Source: Arthrobacter caoxuetaonis (GTDB taxonomy: Bacteria > Actinomycetota > Actinomycetes > Actinomycetales > Micrococcaceae). From it: a stretch of DNA of 64,000 bases. This document shows positions 43,795-51,207 of this stretch, in pieces. Numbering within the stretch: the stretch's first letter is position 1; each line of letters starts with the position of its first letter. The stretch is from positions 558,001 to 622,000 of the forward strand of contig NZ_CP099466.1 in the NCBI RefSeq assembly GCF_023921125.1, in the 5' to 3' direction. The translations under genes were made by a program, and so were the position numbers. The notes under the pieces are model-generated. The model searched no databases, was not told the origin of the DNA, and worked only from the letters and a program-made list of their open reading frames with translations.

Positions 43795-45297
43795 TTAGGG
43801 ACGCAGGGCGCCGCCGTCGTCCTCCCGGCTGTCGCCTTCTGCAGTCTCGTCCTCGTGTTCGGGCATGCTGTCAGGCTGCTTATACGGCAGGCGGATGGAC
43901 ATCGTAGCGCCGCCGCCTTCGGTTTCGGTCAGGCGGACCGTGCCGTCGTGCTGGGCCACCAAAGCAGCGACGATCGCCAATCCCAGACCTGTTCCACCCG
44001 TTTCCCGGTAACGCGAGGAATCGGCCCGGTAGAAGCGCTCGAAAACCCTGGCTGCGTCCTCTTCCGAGATTCCGGGTCCATGGTCCCGAACTTCAAGCAC
44101 GGCGTCCATCCGGTCATGAATCACCGGTGCTACGCCTACGGCGACTTCAATGGGTGAGCCTTCCGGCGTATACCGGAGTGCGTTCGTCATCAGGTTTGCC
44201 ACGACCTGCCGCAGCCGTGCCTCATCGCCCATGGCAGGGGCGCTCCGGGGCGAATTGCCGTCAAGTCCGACCACGCGGATTTCCCGGTCCGGGGCACTGG
44301 CCCGTGCGTCAAGGGCGGCGTCGTTGCCCAGGATCATCAGGTCCACGGGCCGGTACTCCAGCGGGCGCTGTTCGTCGACGCGGGCCAGGGTGAGCAGATC
44401 CTCCACGAGCTGGCCCATCCGCTTGGCTTCGCTTTCAATGCGGCCCATGGCAGCGGCGATTTCTTCCGGCTTTTGCAGCGCCCCGTGGCGGTACAGCTCG
44501 GAAAATCCCCGAATGGTCACCAGCGGTGTCCGGAGTTCATGGGAAGCGTCCTGCACGAAGCGGCGCATCTTCTGCTCGGACTGCGTCCGGGCAGCGAATG
44601 CGGTTTCAATATGCGCGAGCATGGCGTTCAGTGACCGGGAAAGCCTGCCGATTTCAGTGGCCGGGTTCCCGACTTCCACGCGGCGGGAAAGATCACCGGC
44701 CGCAATGGCTGCGGCCGTCTTCTCGACCTGGCTCAGCGGACGGAACTGCCGCGTGACCGCCCAGTAGGCAATGCCCGTGGCGCCGAGCGTGCCCAGCAGC
44801 CCCACGGAAAACACCAGCGAGGCGGCCTCATCCACGGTCTCAGCCACGGAGTCCAACGGGACAGCTACGGCAACAGATCCGGGGAGGTTTGCCACATGGA
44901 AGACCTTGACCCGCCATCCCTTGCTGCCGGGGGCGGTGCCGGGCACGTCAAAGCCCCGGCCGTCCCGCGCCGTGACTTCGTCCGACGTGATGTTGAGCAG
45001 TATCGGTGTATCAAAGTCGGTGTCGGAGTGCGTCTCGGGTCCGTGCTCGCCGTCGTCATTCAGGTACAGGCCGTAGAAACGGAACAGTGAGGTGTCAGTC
45101 GAGGGCGCACCTGAGATCAGGTAGCGCGAAATGGCCGGAGCATTGTCCTGGATGTCTGCATCGAGCCTGCTGACAAGGATCTGGCGCAGCACGTAAATGG
45201 TGGCAAGACCGGTAATGGTCACCGTCACCACCATGAGCACGGCCATAATGGCCACCAGCTGTGATCTGAGGGAAGCGGACTTCCAGCGCCGGATCAA
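43795..45297 (-). CDS. Two-component sensor histidine kinase
   Basis: A 500-residue membrane kinase. TM1 is at about 14-38, an extracytoplasmic sensor domain at 40-155 and TM2 at about 160-182. A HAMP domain follows (RPLSQVEKTAAAIAAGDLSRR). The phospho-acceptor His253 is in QDASHELRTPLVTIRG, then come the N box VVANLMTNALRYTP, G1 VRDHGPGIS and G2 GGTGLGLAIVAAL. The last 30 residues are an acidic tail. The signal is unknown. Its gene begins 3 bases after the response regulator stop. Confidence 0.92.
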   Translation of the reverse strand: MIRRWKSASLRSQLVAIMAVLMVVTVTITGLATIYVLRQILVSRLDADIQDNAPAISRYLISGAPSTDTSLFRFYGLYLNDDGEHGPETHSDTDFDTPILLNITSDEVTARDGRGFDVPGTAPGSKGWRVKVFHVANLPGSVAVAVPLDSVAETVDEAASLVFSVGLLGTLGATGIAYWAVTRQFRPLSQVEKTAAAIAAGDLSRRVEVGNPATEIGRLSRSLNAMLAHIETAFAARTQSEQKMRRFVQDASHELRTPLVTIRGFSELYRHGALQKPEEIAAAMGRIESEAKRMGQLVEDLLTLARVDEQRPLEYRPVDLMILGNDAALDARASAPDREIRVVGLDGNSPRSAPAMGDEARLRQVVANLMTNALRYTPEGSPIEVAVGVAPVIHDRMDAVLEVRDHGPGISEEDAARVFERFYRADSSRYRETGGTGLGLAIVAALVAQHDGTVRLTETEGGGATMSIRLPYKQPDSMPEHEDETAEGDSREDDGGALRP

Positions 45298-45300
45298 GGC

Positions 45301-46014
45301 TCAGCGCTTCTCCGTGGTGCGCAGCAGGTAGCCGACGCCGCGCTTGGTCTGGATCAGTGCGGGGGCATCAGGGCTGCGGTCGATTTTGCGGCGCAGGTAG
45401 GAGATGTAGGACTCCACGATCGAAGCGTCTCCGTTGAAGTCGTACTCCCATACGTGGTCCAGGATCTGCGCCTTGGACAGTACCCGGTTCGGGTTCAGCA
45501 TCAGGTAGCGCAGCAGCTTGAACTCGGTGGGGGAGAGTTCGATCGTGACCCCGCCGCGCCGGACCTCGTGCGCGTCGTCGTCGAGCTCCAAATCCTCCAC
45601 GCGGATGACGGCGTCGTCATCGTCCAGGGGCTGGGTGCGGCGCAGGACGGCGCGGATCCGGGCCACGACTTCATCCAGGCTGAAAGGCTTGGTCACATAG
45701 TCATCCCCGCCGACGGTGAGGCCGGTGACCTTGTCTTCGGTGTCGTCCCGGGCGGTCAGGAACACTACGGGGAAGTGCCGTCCCGCGGCCCGGAGCCGGC
45801 GGGTCAGGGTGAAGCCGTCCATATCCGGAAGCATGACGTCCAGGACAGCCAGGTCCGGGCTGTGTTCGTCCACGGCGGCGAGGGCTTCGCGGCCGTTTCC
45901 GGCTGCAACGACGTCGAAGCCGGCGAAACGCAGCGAGGTGGAGAGCAGCTCGCGGATGTTCGGCTCATCATCGACAACGAGGAGGCGTGCTTCGGGTGCA
46001 GACGATTTGTTCAC
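45301..46014 (-). CDS. Response regulator, PhoP/TcrX-type (OmpR family)
   Basis: A 237-residue OmpR/PhoB-type regulator closely resembling M. tuberculosis PhoP and TcrX. The receiver has Asp15-Asp16, phospho-acceptor Asp59 (LAVLDVMLPDMDG), Thr87 and Lys109 (DYVTKPFS). The winged-helix domain contains ELSPTEFKLLRYLMLNPNRV and VESYISYLRRKID. It is the first gene of the kinase operon. The upstream 120 bases carry TTACATTT and AAATGTcccATGTAA elements that could be self-binding sites (low certainty). Confidence 0.92.
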   Translation of the reverse strand: MNKSSAPEARLLVVDDEPNIRELLSTSLRFAGFDVVAAGNGREALAAVDEHSPDLAVLDVMLPDMDGFTLTRRLRAAGRHFPVVFLTARDDTEDKVTGLTVGGDDYVTKPFSLDEVVARIRAVLRRTQPLDDDDAVIRVEDLELDDDAHEVRRGGVTIELSPTEFKLLRYLMLNPNRVLSKAQILDHVWEYDFNGDASIVESYISYLRRKIDRSPDAPALIQTKRGVGYLLRTTEKR

Positions 46015-46137
46015 CCGCCTAGTTTCTTACATTTAGCTGGACGTTGTCTGTAGGCCGGCAATAAGTCAGCTGGAAATGTCCCATGTAAGCACTGAGGCAT
46101 CCCGGTACGGTCCTGCGGGAACGGAACCGGTAAAACG

Positions 46138-46956
46138 TCAGAAGACTGTCAACGCGGAAACGAGGTCGCGGTAGGCCATTCCAGAGGTCACCGGCTCGAG
46201 CGTGGCACGCTCCGCGTCAACCGTCAGCAGATGCTGACCTGCCCGGCCCGCGTCCACGTAGCCCCACTCGGGGACCGCACCGGCCGCGGTTTGCACCTGG
46301 ACACGCCAGATGAACCACGGTTCGCTCCACATCCGGATCCACGCCGGATCCTCCGTCGGCGGCGGCTCGTCTACGGAAGCGATACGGCGGTCGAAGACCT
46401 CGGTCGGGAAATCGAGGGCACCCGTCGTGAGGGTCCAGGCGGGACCCAGGCCCAGCCACGAAGCTACCACCTGGGCCAGATCGGGGAGACCGACGAAATC
46501 CAGCTGGACGAGGGACTCATAACGGTCGATGCGGCCCGCGTCGAGTTCCGCGCGGGAGGGGCCAGCGAGTACCAGGGCATCCTCGTCATCGATTTGTATC
46601 TGCAGCTCGGTGGATCCCTGGGGATGCAGGCAATGGATGCTGACGGAGGCACGTGCTGAGGTCAGCGGTGCCGTGACGGTGATGCCCTCCGGCGTCAGGC
46701 GCCCGGCGGTATCCATGAGCCCGGCCTCGACCAGGGCGGCAAGGCCCGCCTTCCGGCCGGCCCGCTGGAAACGGCCGGCATAGCCGCTCTCCGCGGCTGC
46801 ATCCAGCAGATGTACCGCTTCACCATTCAGCCACGGTCCCCGGGAGCTGAAGGGCTGCCGGGCCGACAGGCCGCCGAGTTCTTCAAGGTCGGCTCCGAGA
46901 ATCCGGCTCGCGGCCTCATCCAGTGCCGGCTCGCGGTCCGGGACAATATCAACCAT
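46138..46956 (-). CDS. Hypothetical protein, last gene of a T7SS effector-like operon
   Basis: A 272-residue soluble protein with mixed alpha/beta character. It starts (ATG 46956) 8 bases inside the LpqN-like gene. Segments such as VSIHCLHPQGSTELQIQID and TGMAYRDLVSALTVF-like strands and helices recall the size and layout of EspG proteins, the chaperones of ESX substrates in mycobacteria, but I cannot point to a signature motif. Being the last gene of a coupled operon with a putative effector supports a chaperone or accessory role (inference). Confidence 0.6.
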   Translation of the reverse strand: MVDIVPDREPALDEAASRILGADLEELGGLSARQPFSSRGPWLNGEAVHLLDAAAESGYAGRFQRAGRKAGLAALVEAGLMDTAGRLTPEGITVTAPLTSARASVSIHCLHPQGSTELQIQIDDEDALVLAGPSRAELDAGRIDRYESLVQLDFVGLPDLAQVVASWLGLGPAWTLTTGALDFPTEVFDRRIASVDEPPPTEDPAWIRMWSEPWFIWRVQVQTAAGAVPEWGYVDAGRAGQHLLTVDAERATLEPVTSGMAYRDLVSALTVF

Positions 46957-47404
46957 TGGAGGGGTCCTTCAGGGTGGCCGAGAGCGCGATGGCGCCCAGG
47001 ACTTCGTCGTAGGCGGTCAGCTGGTTGGCCGAACAGGAGGTGGTCACAGAGGCGGCCAGTCCGTTGCGGAACAACAGCAGCTGGCTGCAGTGGATCAGCC
47101 CGCCGGACCCCCGGTGCAGGTACTCGAGCCGGCGGACGGCTTCCAGTTGGGGGACCGGGTCCACTGAGAGCAGATAGGGGTCTGCCAGGGACGTCAGCAG
47201 TGACGCCATAACAACTGTGCTCAGCTGGGTTACGGTGCCGGGGAAGGGGAATGCCGTCACGGCGACGTTCGGGCGGAAGCCGCCCTCCTCCATCCACTTC
47301 GTGAGCGGTGCTGCCACCACCAGTTCCGCGTCCGGGTGCGGAATGACCTCCCAGTCGGACGGGCGTTCAAGCGCTACATTGGCGCTGCACTCAGCGGTGA
47401 ACAT
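46949..47404 (-). CDS. LpqN/DUF1795-like protein in the T7SS effector-like operon
   Basis: A 151-residue protein without signal peptide or lipobox. It has the LpqN/LpqT pattern: DWEVIPHPDAELVVAAPLT, then GGFRPNVAVTAFPFPGTVTQ, then a second half with HRGSGGLIHCSQLLLFRNG and VTTSCSANQLTAYDEVLGAI. The fold family (PsbP/Mog1/DUF1795-like) includes the Eag chaperones that shield membrane helices of T6SS effectors. Here it sits next to a membrane-active effector candidate. It overlaps both neighbours (14 and 8 bases). Confidence 0.65.
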   Translation of the reverse strand: MFTAECSANVALERPSDWEVIPHPDAELVVAAPLTKWMEEGGFRPNVAVTAFPFPGTVTQLSTVVMASLLTSLADPYLLSVDPVPQLEAVRRLEYLHRGSGGLIHCSQLLLFRNGLAASVTTSCSANQLTAYDEVLGAIALSATLKDPSNG

Positions 47405-47840
47405 TCCTAGGCTTTCGCAGCCAGGAGAACGGGGAGGAATACTCGGGTTTCAGGACTTCGTCCTTGTCCGCACCGCGGTCCAGCCAGTCTTTGTACCACG
47501 CGGGCAGCATAATCCGGGGGAGGCGGAAACAGCAGGCGAACGCCACCATGAAAAGCGGGGTGATGGTGAGCACCAGAACCCAGTCGGTGACCCACTCAGC
47601 GCCCAGGATGGTAACCAGGCTCAGCAGGACCGCCACAATGATGACGGGCTGCAAATAGAGCCCGAAGAACCCGAGGTAGTTCTGCTTTCCGAACTGATAG
47701 ACGCTTCTTTGGCCCGCCCACGTACGCCAGGTTCCCTTATAAGCCGCTATGCCGGAAATGAGCATATAAGCGATTCCGCCCACAGCCGCTGCTACGAAAA
47801 GGATCATCCCCGCTGTCACCATAGCTTCAGATTCTCCCAT
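47391..47840 (-). CDS. Three-helix membrane protein, candidate immunity protein
   Basis: A 149-residue integral membrane protein: helices at about 8-32, 56-80 and 84-106, then a soluble tail with Trp and Arg/Lys (LPAWYKDWLDRGADKDEV). Its start (ATG 47840, or 47822) lies inside the 3' end of the 402-residue effector-like gene, so the two are tightly coupled. I do not recognise the family. The position right behind a putative membrane-acting toxin is where immunity genes usually are (inference). Confidence 0.65.
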   Translation of the reverse strand: MGESEAMVTAGMILFVAAAVGGIAYMLISGIAAYKGTWRTWAGQRSVYQFGKQNYLGFFGLYLQPVIIVAVLLSLVTILGAEWVTDWVLVLTITPLFMVAFACCFRLPRIMLPAWYKDWLDRGADKDEVLKPEYSSPFSWLRKPRNVHR

Positions 47841-49024
47841 GTTTCCTTGAGGCCTCCGCCCACAGCGTCAGCAAGTCCCTTGTCCCTCAGGTTTCTCACG
47901 ACATTTCCGATGCCTTCTCCGACGGCACCGCCTACCCATCCCCCCACAGCGGCCCCGGCAAGCGTTCCCACCACCGGGATGGGGATCAGGCTGCCCAGTG
48001 AAGCGCCGATTGCTGTTCCCGCGATGCTGCCGCCAATGGCACCACCGCCTTCGACAACGGCGGTGGCGGCGGCACTGCCTACACGGTCTCCCGTACTCAT
48101 CTCAGGATGCTCCAGCTGGTCCTGGTTCCATTGTTCGGACCAGTTCTTGTAGACGGACAAGGCGCCGTCCGCCACGCCCAGTCCATTGGCCACCCTGTTC
48201 GCCCAGCGCGGCAGCTCCGGAGCGGCCACGCTGTTTCCACTCGCGTTGGTCCGCCGCCGGGCTCCCGGGACCTGGGGGTCCCGGAACACCGGCCGATGAA
48301 TGGTCAGCGCCCGCGCGCCCAGTGGCGCGAGCATCGCCGCCATGAGGCTGCCGGCCGGGAGGTAGCGGTACGGCCGGCCGTTCAACCGCAGGGTGACTGA
48401 TCCGGGCACATTGAGCCGGCGCCTGTTGGAGCCGGGGTCCAAAGCGATCCTAATCAGCCGGGGACCGGGGTTCTGGTGCACTGAAAGGAGTCCGTTGGCC
48501 GCCAGGCCGGATGAGACCGCGGCGTAGGGCGACGTTGCGATTCTGTGCGGCTCCAGAAATGACGTGTGCAGACCGGAAATCGCAGCAGCGCAGGCGTCTT
48601 CGGCAGCTTGGAGCTCGGCGGCTATCGAGGCTGACTCACGGGTGAGGCGTGCTTCTTCTGACTGTGCGGCGGCCGCGCTTTCCTGGCTGTCGTCGTCCAG
48701 CGGCCGGCAGGCGTGGGCTTCCAGCGCTGCCACGAGGGCATCGTAGCGGGGGCGAAGCGCGTCGACGGCGTCGGCGTAGGCATCAAGGGCATTCCGGATT
48801 GCGCCGGTCACATCCGCTGTTGCGTCGGTGTAAATGGCCGCTTTGTCCATGGCACCGTGGACTATGTCCTGCTCGGGGGCCTGATAGCTGTCCTGGAGCG
48901 CTGTCCAGGTTGCAACCAGATCCTGGCCGTAGTCCTTCGCCCGTTTTCCCGACGCATCGATCGCGGCCGCGTCTTCACGGATGGCGCAGGTGTCCGGCAG
49001 TACCGGGAGATTCCCCGCACTCAC
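47816..49024 (-). CDS. Putative T7SS-secreted effector with glycine-zipper C-terminus
   Basis: A 402-residue protein. Residues 1-155 are helical and resemble the N-terminal targeting domain of actinobacterial T7SS-secreted proteins: a Trp (Trp40) followed by LQDSYQAPEQDIVHGAM. A middle beta-rich region (190-260) follows. Residues 314-374 are a dense glycine zipper of GxxxG repeats (GGAIGGSIAGTAIGASLG, then GTLAGAAVGGWVGGAVGEG), which could insert into membranes as in glycine-zipper LXG toxins. The gene overlaps its upstream partner by GTGA and its downstream membrane protein by 25 bases. Confidence 0.65.
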   Translation of the reverse strand: MSAGNLPVLPDTCAIREDAAAIDASGKRAKDYGQDLVATWTALQDSYQAPEQDIVHGAMDKAAIYTDATADVTGAIRNALDAYADAVDALRPRYDALVAALEAHACRPLDDDSQESAAAAQSEEARLTRESASIAAELQAAEDACAAAISGLHTSFLEPHRIATSPYAAVSSGLAANGLLSVHQNPGPRLIRIALDPGSNRRRLNVPGSVTLRLNGRPYRYLPAGSLMAAMLAPLGARALTIHRPVFRDPQVPGARRRTNASGNSVAAPELPRWANRVANGLGVADGALSVYKNWSEQWNQDQLEHPEMSTGDRVGSAAATAVVEGGGAIGGSIAGTAIGASLGSLIPIPVVGTLAGAAVGGWVGGAVGEGIGNVVRNLRDKGLADAVGGGLKETWENLKLW

Positions 49025-49380
49025 CGTCCGCCTCCTGTGCTGTCCGCGTCCGCGCCGGCAGCCGGGGATTCGCCGGCCATCCGATTGGCATTGCCGGCCA
49101 TCTCTTCATCGCCGCGCACATAATGATTGACGGCGTCGCTGGTCGAATTGCAGGCGTTGTCGCCGCGAATGGTGCCGCTGTTGAGCAGCCGGGACAAATA
49201 GTCCTCATAGCAGTCCGTGAGTGCCTGAAGGATGACGGGACTGTTGGCGGAGCAGGCAGCGGAGGTGACCGCGTTCTGGAGCTTGGTCTCTTCGGCCTGC
49301 AGGTCTTCCACCGTGGCCCGCGCCTTCCCAATGACGCCGCGGACTGCGGCGACCTGGATATCCCAGCCGTTAATCGGCAT
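49021..49380 (-). CDS. Small helical WXG/DUF6507-like partner protein
   Basis: A 119-residue, mainly helical protein starting MPINGWDIQVAAVRGVIGKA; the GWDI opening resembles DUF6507-type proteins found beside WXG100 genes. The last 25 residues are a flexible Gly/Asp/Ala tail. GGGGGGAAG precedes ATG 49380. Its stop overlaps the start of the 402-residue effector-like gene (GTGA). In LXG toxin loci, small helical partners encoded immediately upstream bind the toxin targeting domain; this gene has the same place and size (inference). Confidence 0.65.
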   Translation of the reverse strand: MPINGWDIQVAAVRGVIGKARATVEDLQAEETKLQNAVTSAACSANSPVILQALTDCYEDYLSRLLNSGTIRGDNACNSTSDAVNHYVRGDEEMAGNANRMAGESPAAGADADSTGGGR

Positions 49381-49560
49381 CTTCCCCCCTGGATGACAGA
49401 ACGAGCTGCGTTCCGCTGAAGCAAATCTCTGGCTATTGCCTCTAAGAATCTAGCGCAGGAAACACAAATGCCCCATGGGGAGAACTACCCATGGGGAAAA
49501 CTATCCGCGGCGGGAGCATGGCAGGAAAGTTACACGGCTCGGACGGAAACCCCGCCTCGG

Positions 49561-51207
49561 CTAGGCGGGCTTTTCGATGTCCGCAGCGTCCTGGATGGAA
49601 TAGGCGTAGCCCTGCTCGGCCAGGAAGCGCTGCCGCTTCGCAGCGAAGTCCTGGTCCAGGGTGTCCCGCGCGACGACGGTGTAGAAGTGCGCTGCCCGGC
49701 CGTCAGCCTTCGGGCGCAGCAGGCGCCCGAGGCGCTGCGCTTCTTCCTGGCGCGAGCCGAAGGACCCGGAGACCTGGATGGCCACCGAGGCTTCGGGCAG
49801 GTCGATCGAGAAGTTTGCGACCTTGGAGACCACCAGGGTCTTGAGTTCCCCCCTGCGGAAGAGGTCGAAGAGCCGCTGGCGTTCCTTTACCGGAGTCTCA
49901 CCCTTGATCACCGGGGCGTCCAGGCGTTCGGCCAGTTCGTCCAGCTGGTCGATGTACTGGCCAATGACCAGGATCTGGTCCCCGGCATGGCGCCGGACCA
50001 GGTCCTCAACCACCTTGGACTTGGTTTCCGACGTCGAACACAGGCGGTACTTGTCGCCGTCTTCGGCCATGGCGTACGCAACGCGCTCGTCCCGCGGAAG
50101 GTCCACCCGGACCTCGATGCAGTCTGCGGGCGCAATGTAGCCCTGGGCCTCAATGTCCTTCCACGGAGCGTCATAGCGCTTTGGCCCGATGAGGGAGAAG
50201 ACCTCACCCTCGCGGCCGTCTTCACGGACCAGGGTGGCCGTGAGTCCAAGCCTTCGGCGGGCCTGCAGGTCAGCCGTCATACGGAAGATGGGTGCCGGGA
50301 GCAGATGGACCTCGTCATAGATGATCAGGCCCCAGTCGTTGGCGTCCAGCAATTCCAGGTGCGGGTACAGTCCTCCGCGTTTGAGCGTGAGCACCTGGTA
50401 CGTGGCAATGGTGACCGGACGGACTTCCTTGACCGCACCGGAGTACTCGCCGATTTCGTCTTCAGTGAGCGACGTGCGCTTGAGGAGCTCATCCTTCCAC
50501 TGCCGTGCCGAGACGGTGTTGGTGACCAGGATCAGCGTGGTCGTGGAGCTGGTAGCCATGGCAGCAGCACCCACGAGGGTCTTCCCGGCACCGCACGGAA
50601 GCACCACCACACCCGAGCCGCCGGCCCAAAAATTCTCCGTGGCCAGCTTCTGGTAAGGGCGCAGGGCCCAGCCGTCCTCGTTCAGCAGGATCGGATGGGG
50701 AGTTCCGTCAACGTAGCCGGCGAGGTCTTCCGCCGGCCAGCCCAGCTTGAGCAGGAGCTGTTTGAGCTGGCCTCGCATCGCGGACTGCACCACCACGGTT
50801 TCCCCGTCGATCCGGGGGCCGAGCAGCGGCTGGATCTTCTTGGCGTGCAGCACTTCCTCAAGGACGGGATAGTCATTGGTCCGCAGCACCAGCCCGTGCT
50901 GTGGATCCTTCTCGAGCCGGAGCCGCCCGTAGCGGGACATCGTCTCTTCGATGTCCACGAGCAGGGAGTGCGGAACCGGGAAACGGGAATACGTGAGCAG
51001 GGTGTTGAGTACCTGTTCGGCGTCCAGGCCCGCGGCGCGGGCGTTCCACAGCCCCAGGGGCGTCAGCCGGTAGCTGTGGATGTGCTCGGGAGCCCGTTCG
51101 AGTTCCGCAAAAGCCGCAATCGCGTGGCGGGCTTCCTGGGCTTTCTCGTGATCCACTTCCAGCAGGATGGTCTTGTCACTTTGGACGATCAACGGTCCGT
51201 CAACCAT
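49561..51207 (-). CDS. DNA repair helicase XPB family
   Basis: A 548-residue superfamily 2 helicase of the XPB/ERCC3 family. An N-terminal damage-recognition-like domain (1-170) is followed by ALRPYQKLATENFW, Walker A CGAGKT at 205-210, the DEVH box at 298-301 (IIYDEVHLLP), GLTATLVREDGREGEVF, and motif VI QRLGRLLRPKADGRAA. XPB unwinds DNA in eukaryotic repair and transcription initiation (TFIIH); bacterial homologues are less studied. ATG 51207 lies inside the 3' end of the 811-residue partner gene (8-base overlap), so the two are translated together. Confidence 0.92.
   Translation of the reverse strand: MVDGPLIVQSDKTILLEVDHEKAQEARHAIAAFAELERAPEHIHSYRLTPLGLWNARAAGLDAEQVLNTLLTYSRFPVPHSLLVDIEETMSRYGRLRLEKDPQHGLVLRTNDYPVLEEVLHAKKIQPLLGPRIDGETVVVQSAMRGQLKQLLLKLGWPAEDLAGYVDGTPHPILLNEDGWALRPYQKLATENFWAGGSGVVVLPCGAGKTLVGAAAMATSSTTTLILVTNTVSARQWKDELLKRTSLTEDEIGEYSGAVKEVRPVTIATYQVLTLKRGGLYPHLELLDANDWGLIIYDEVHLLPAPIFRMTADLQARRRLGLTATLVREDGREGEVFSLIGPKRYDAPWKDIEAQGYIAPADCIEVRVDLPRDERVAYAMAEDGDKYRLCSTSETKSKVVEDLVRRHAGDQILVIGQYIDQLDELAERLDAPVIKGETPVKERQRLFDLFRRGELKTLVVSKVANFSIDLPEASVAIQVSGSFGSRQEEAQRLGRLLRPKADGRAAHFYTVVARDTLDQDFAAKRQRFLAEQGYAYSIQDAADIEKPA

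Noticed and set aside
46015..46137. M. tuberculosis-type PhoP boxes (TCACAGC direct repeats)
   Set aside because: No such repeat is present. Only looser TTACATTT/AAATGT elements are seen, which I kept as a weak note.
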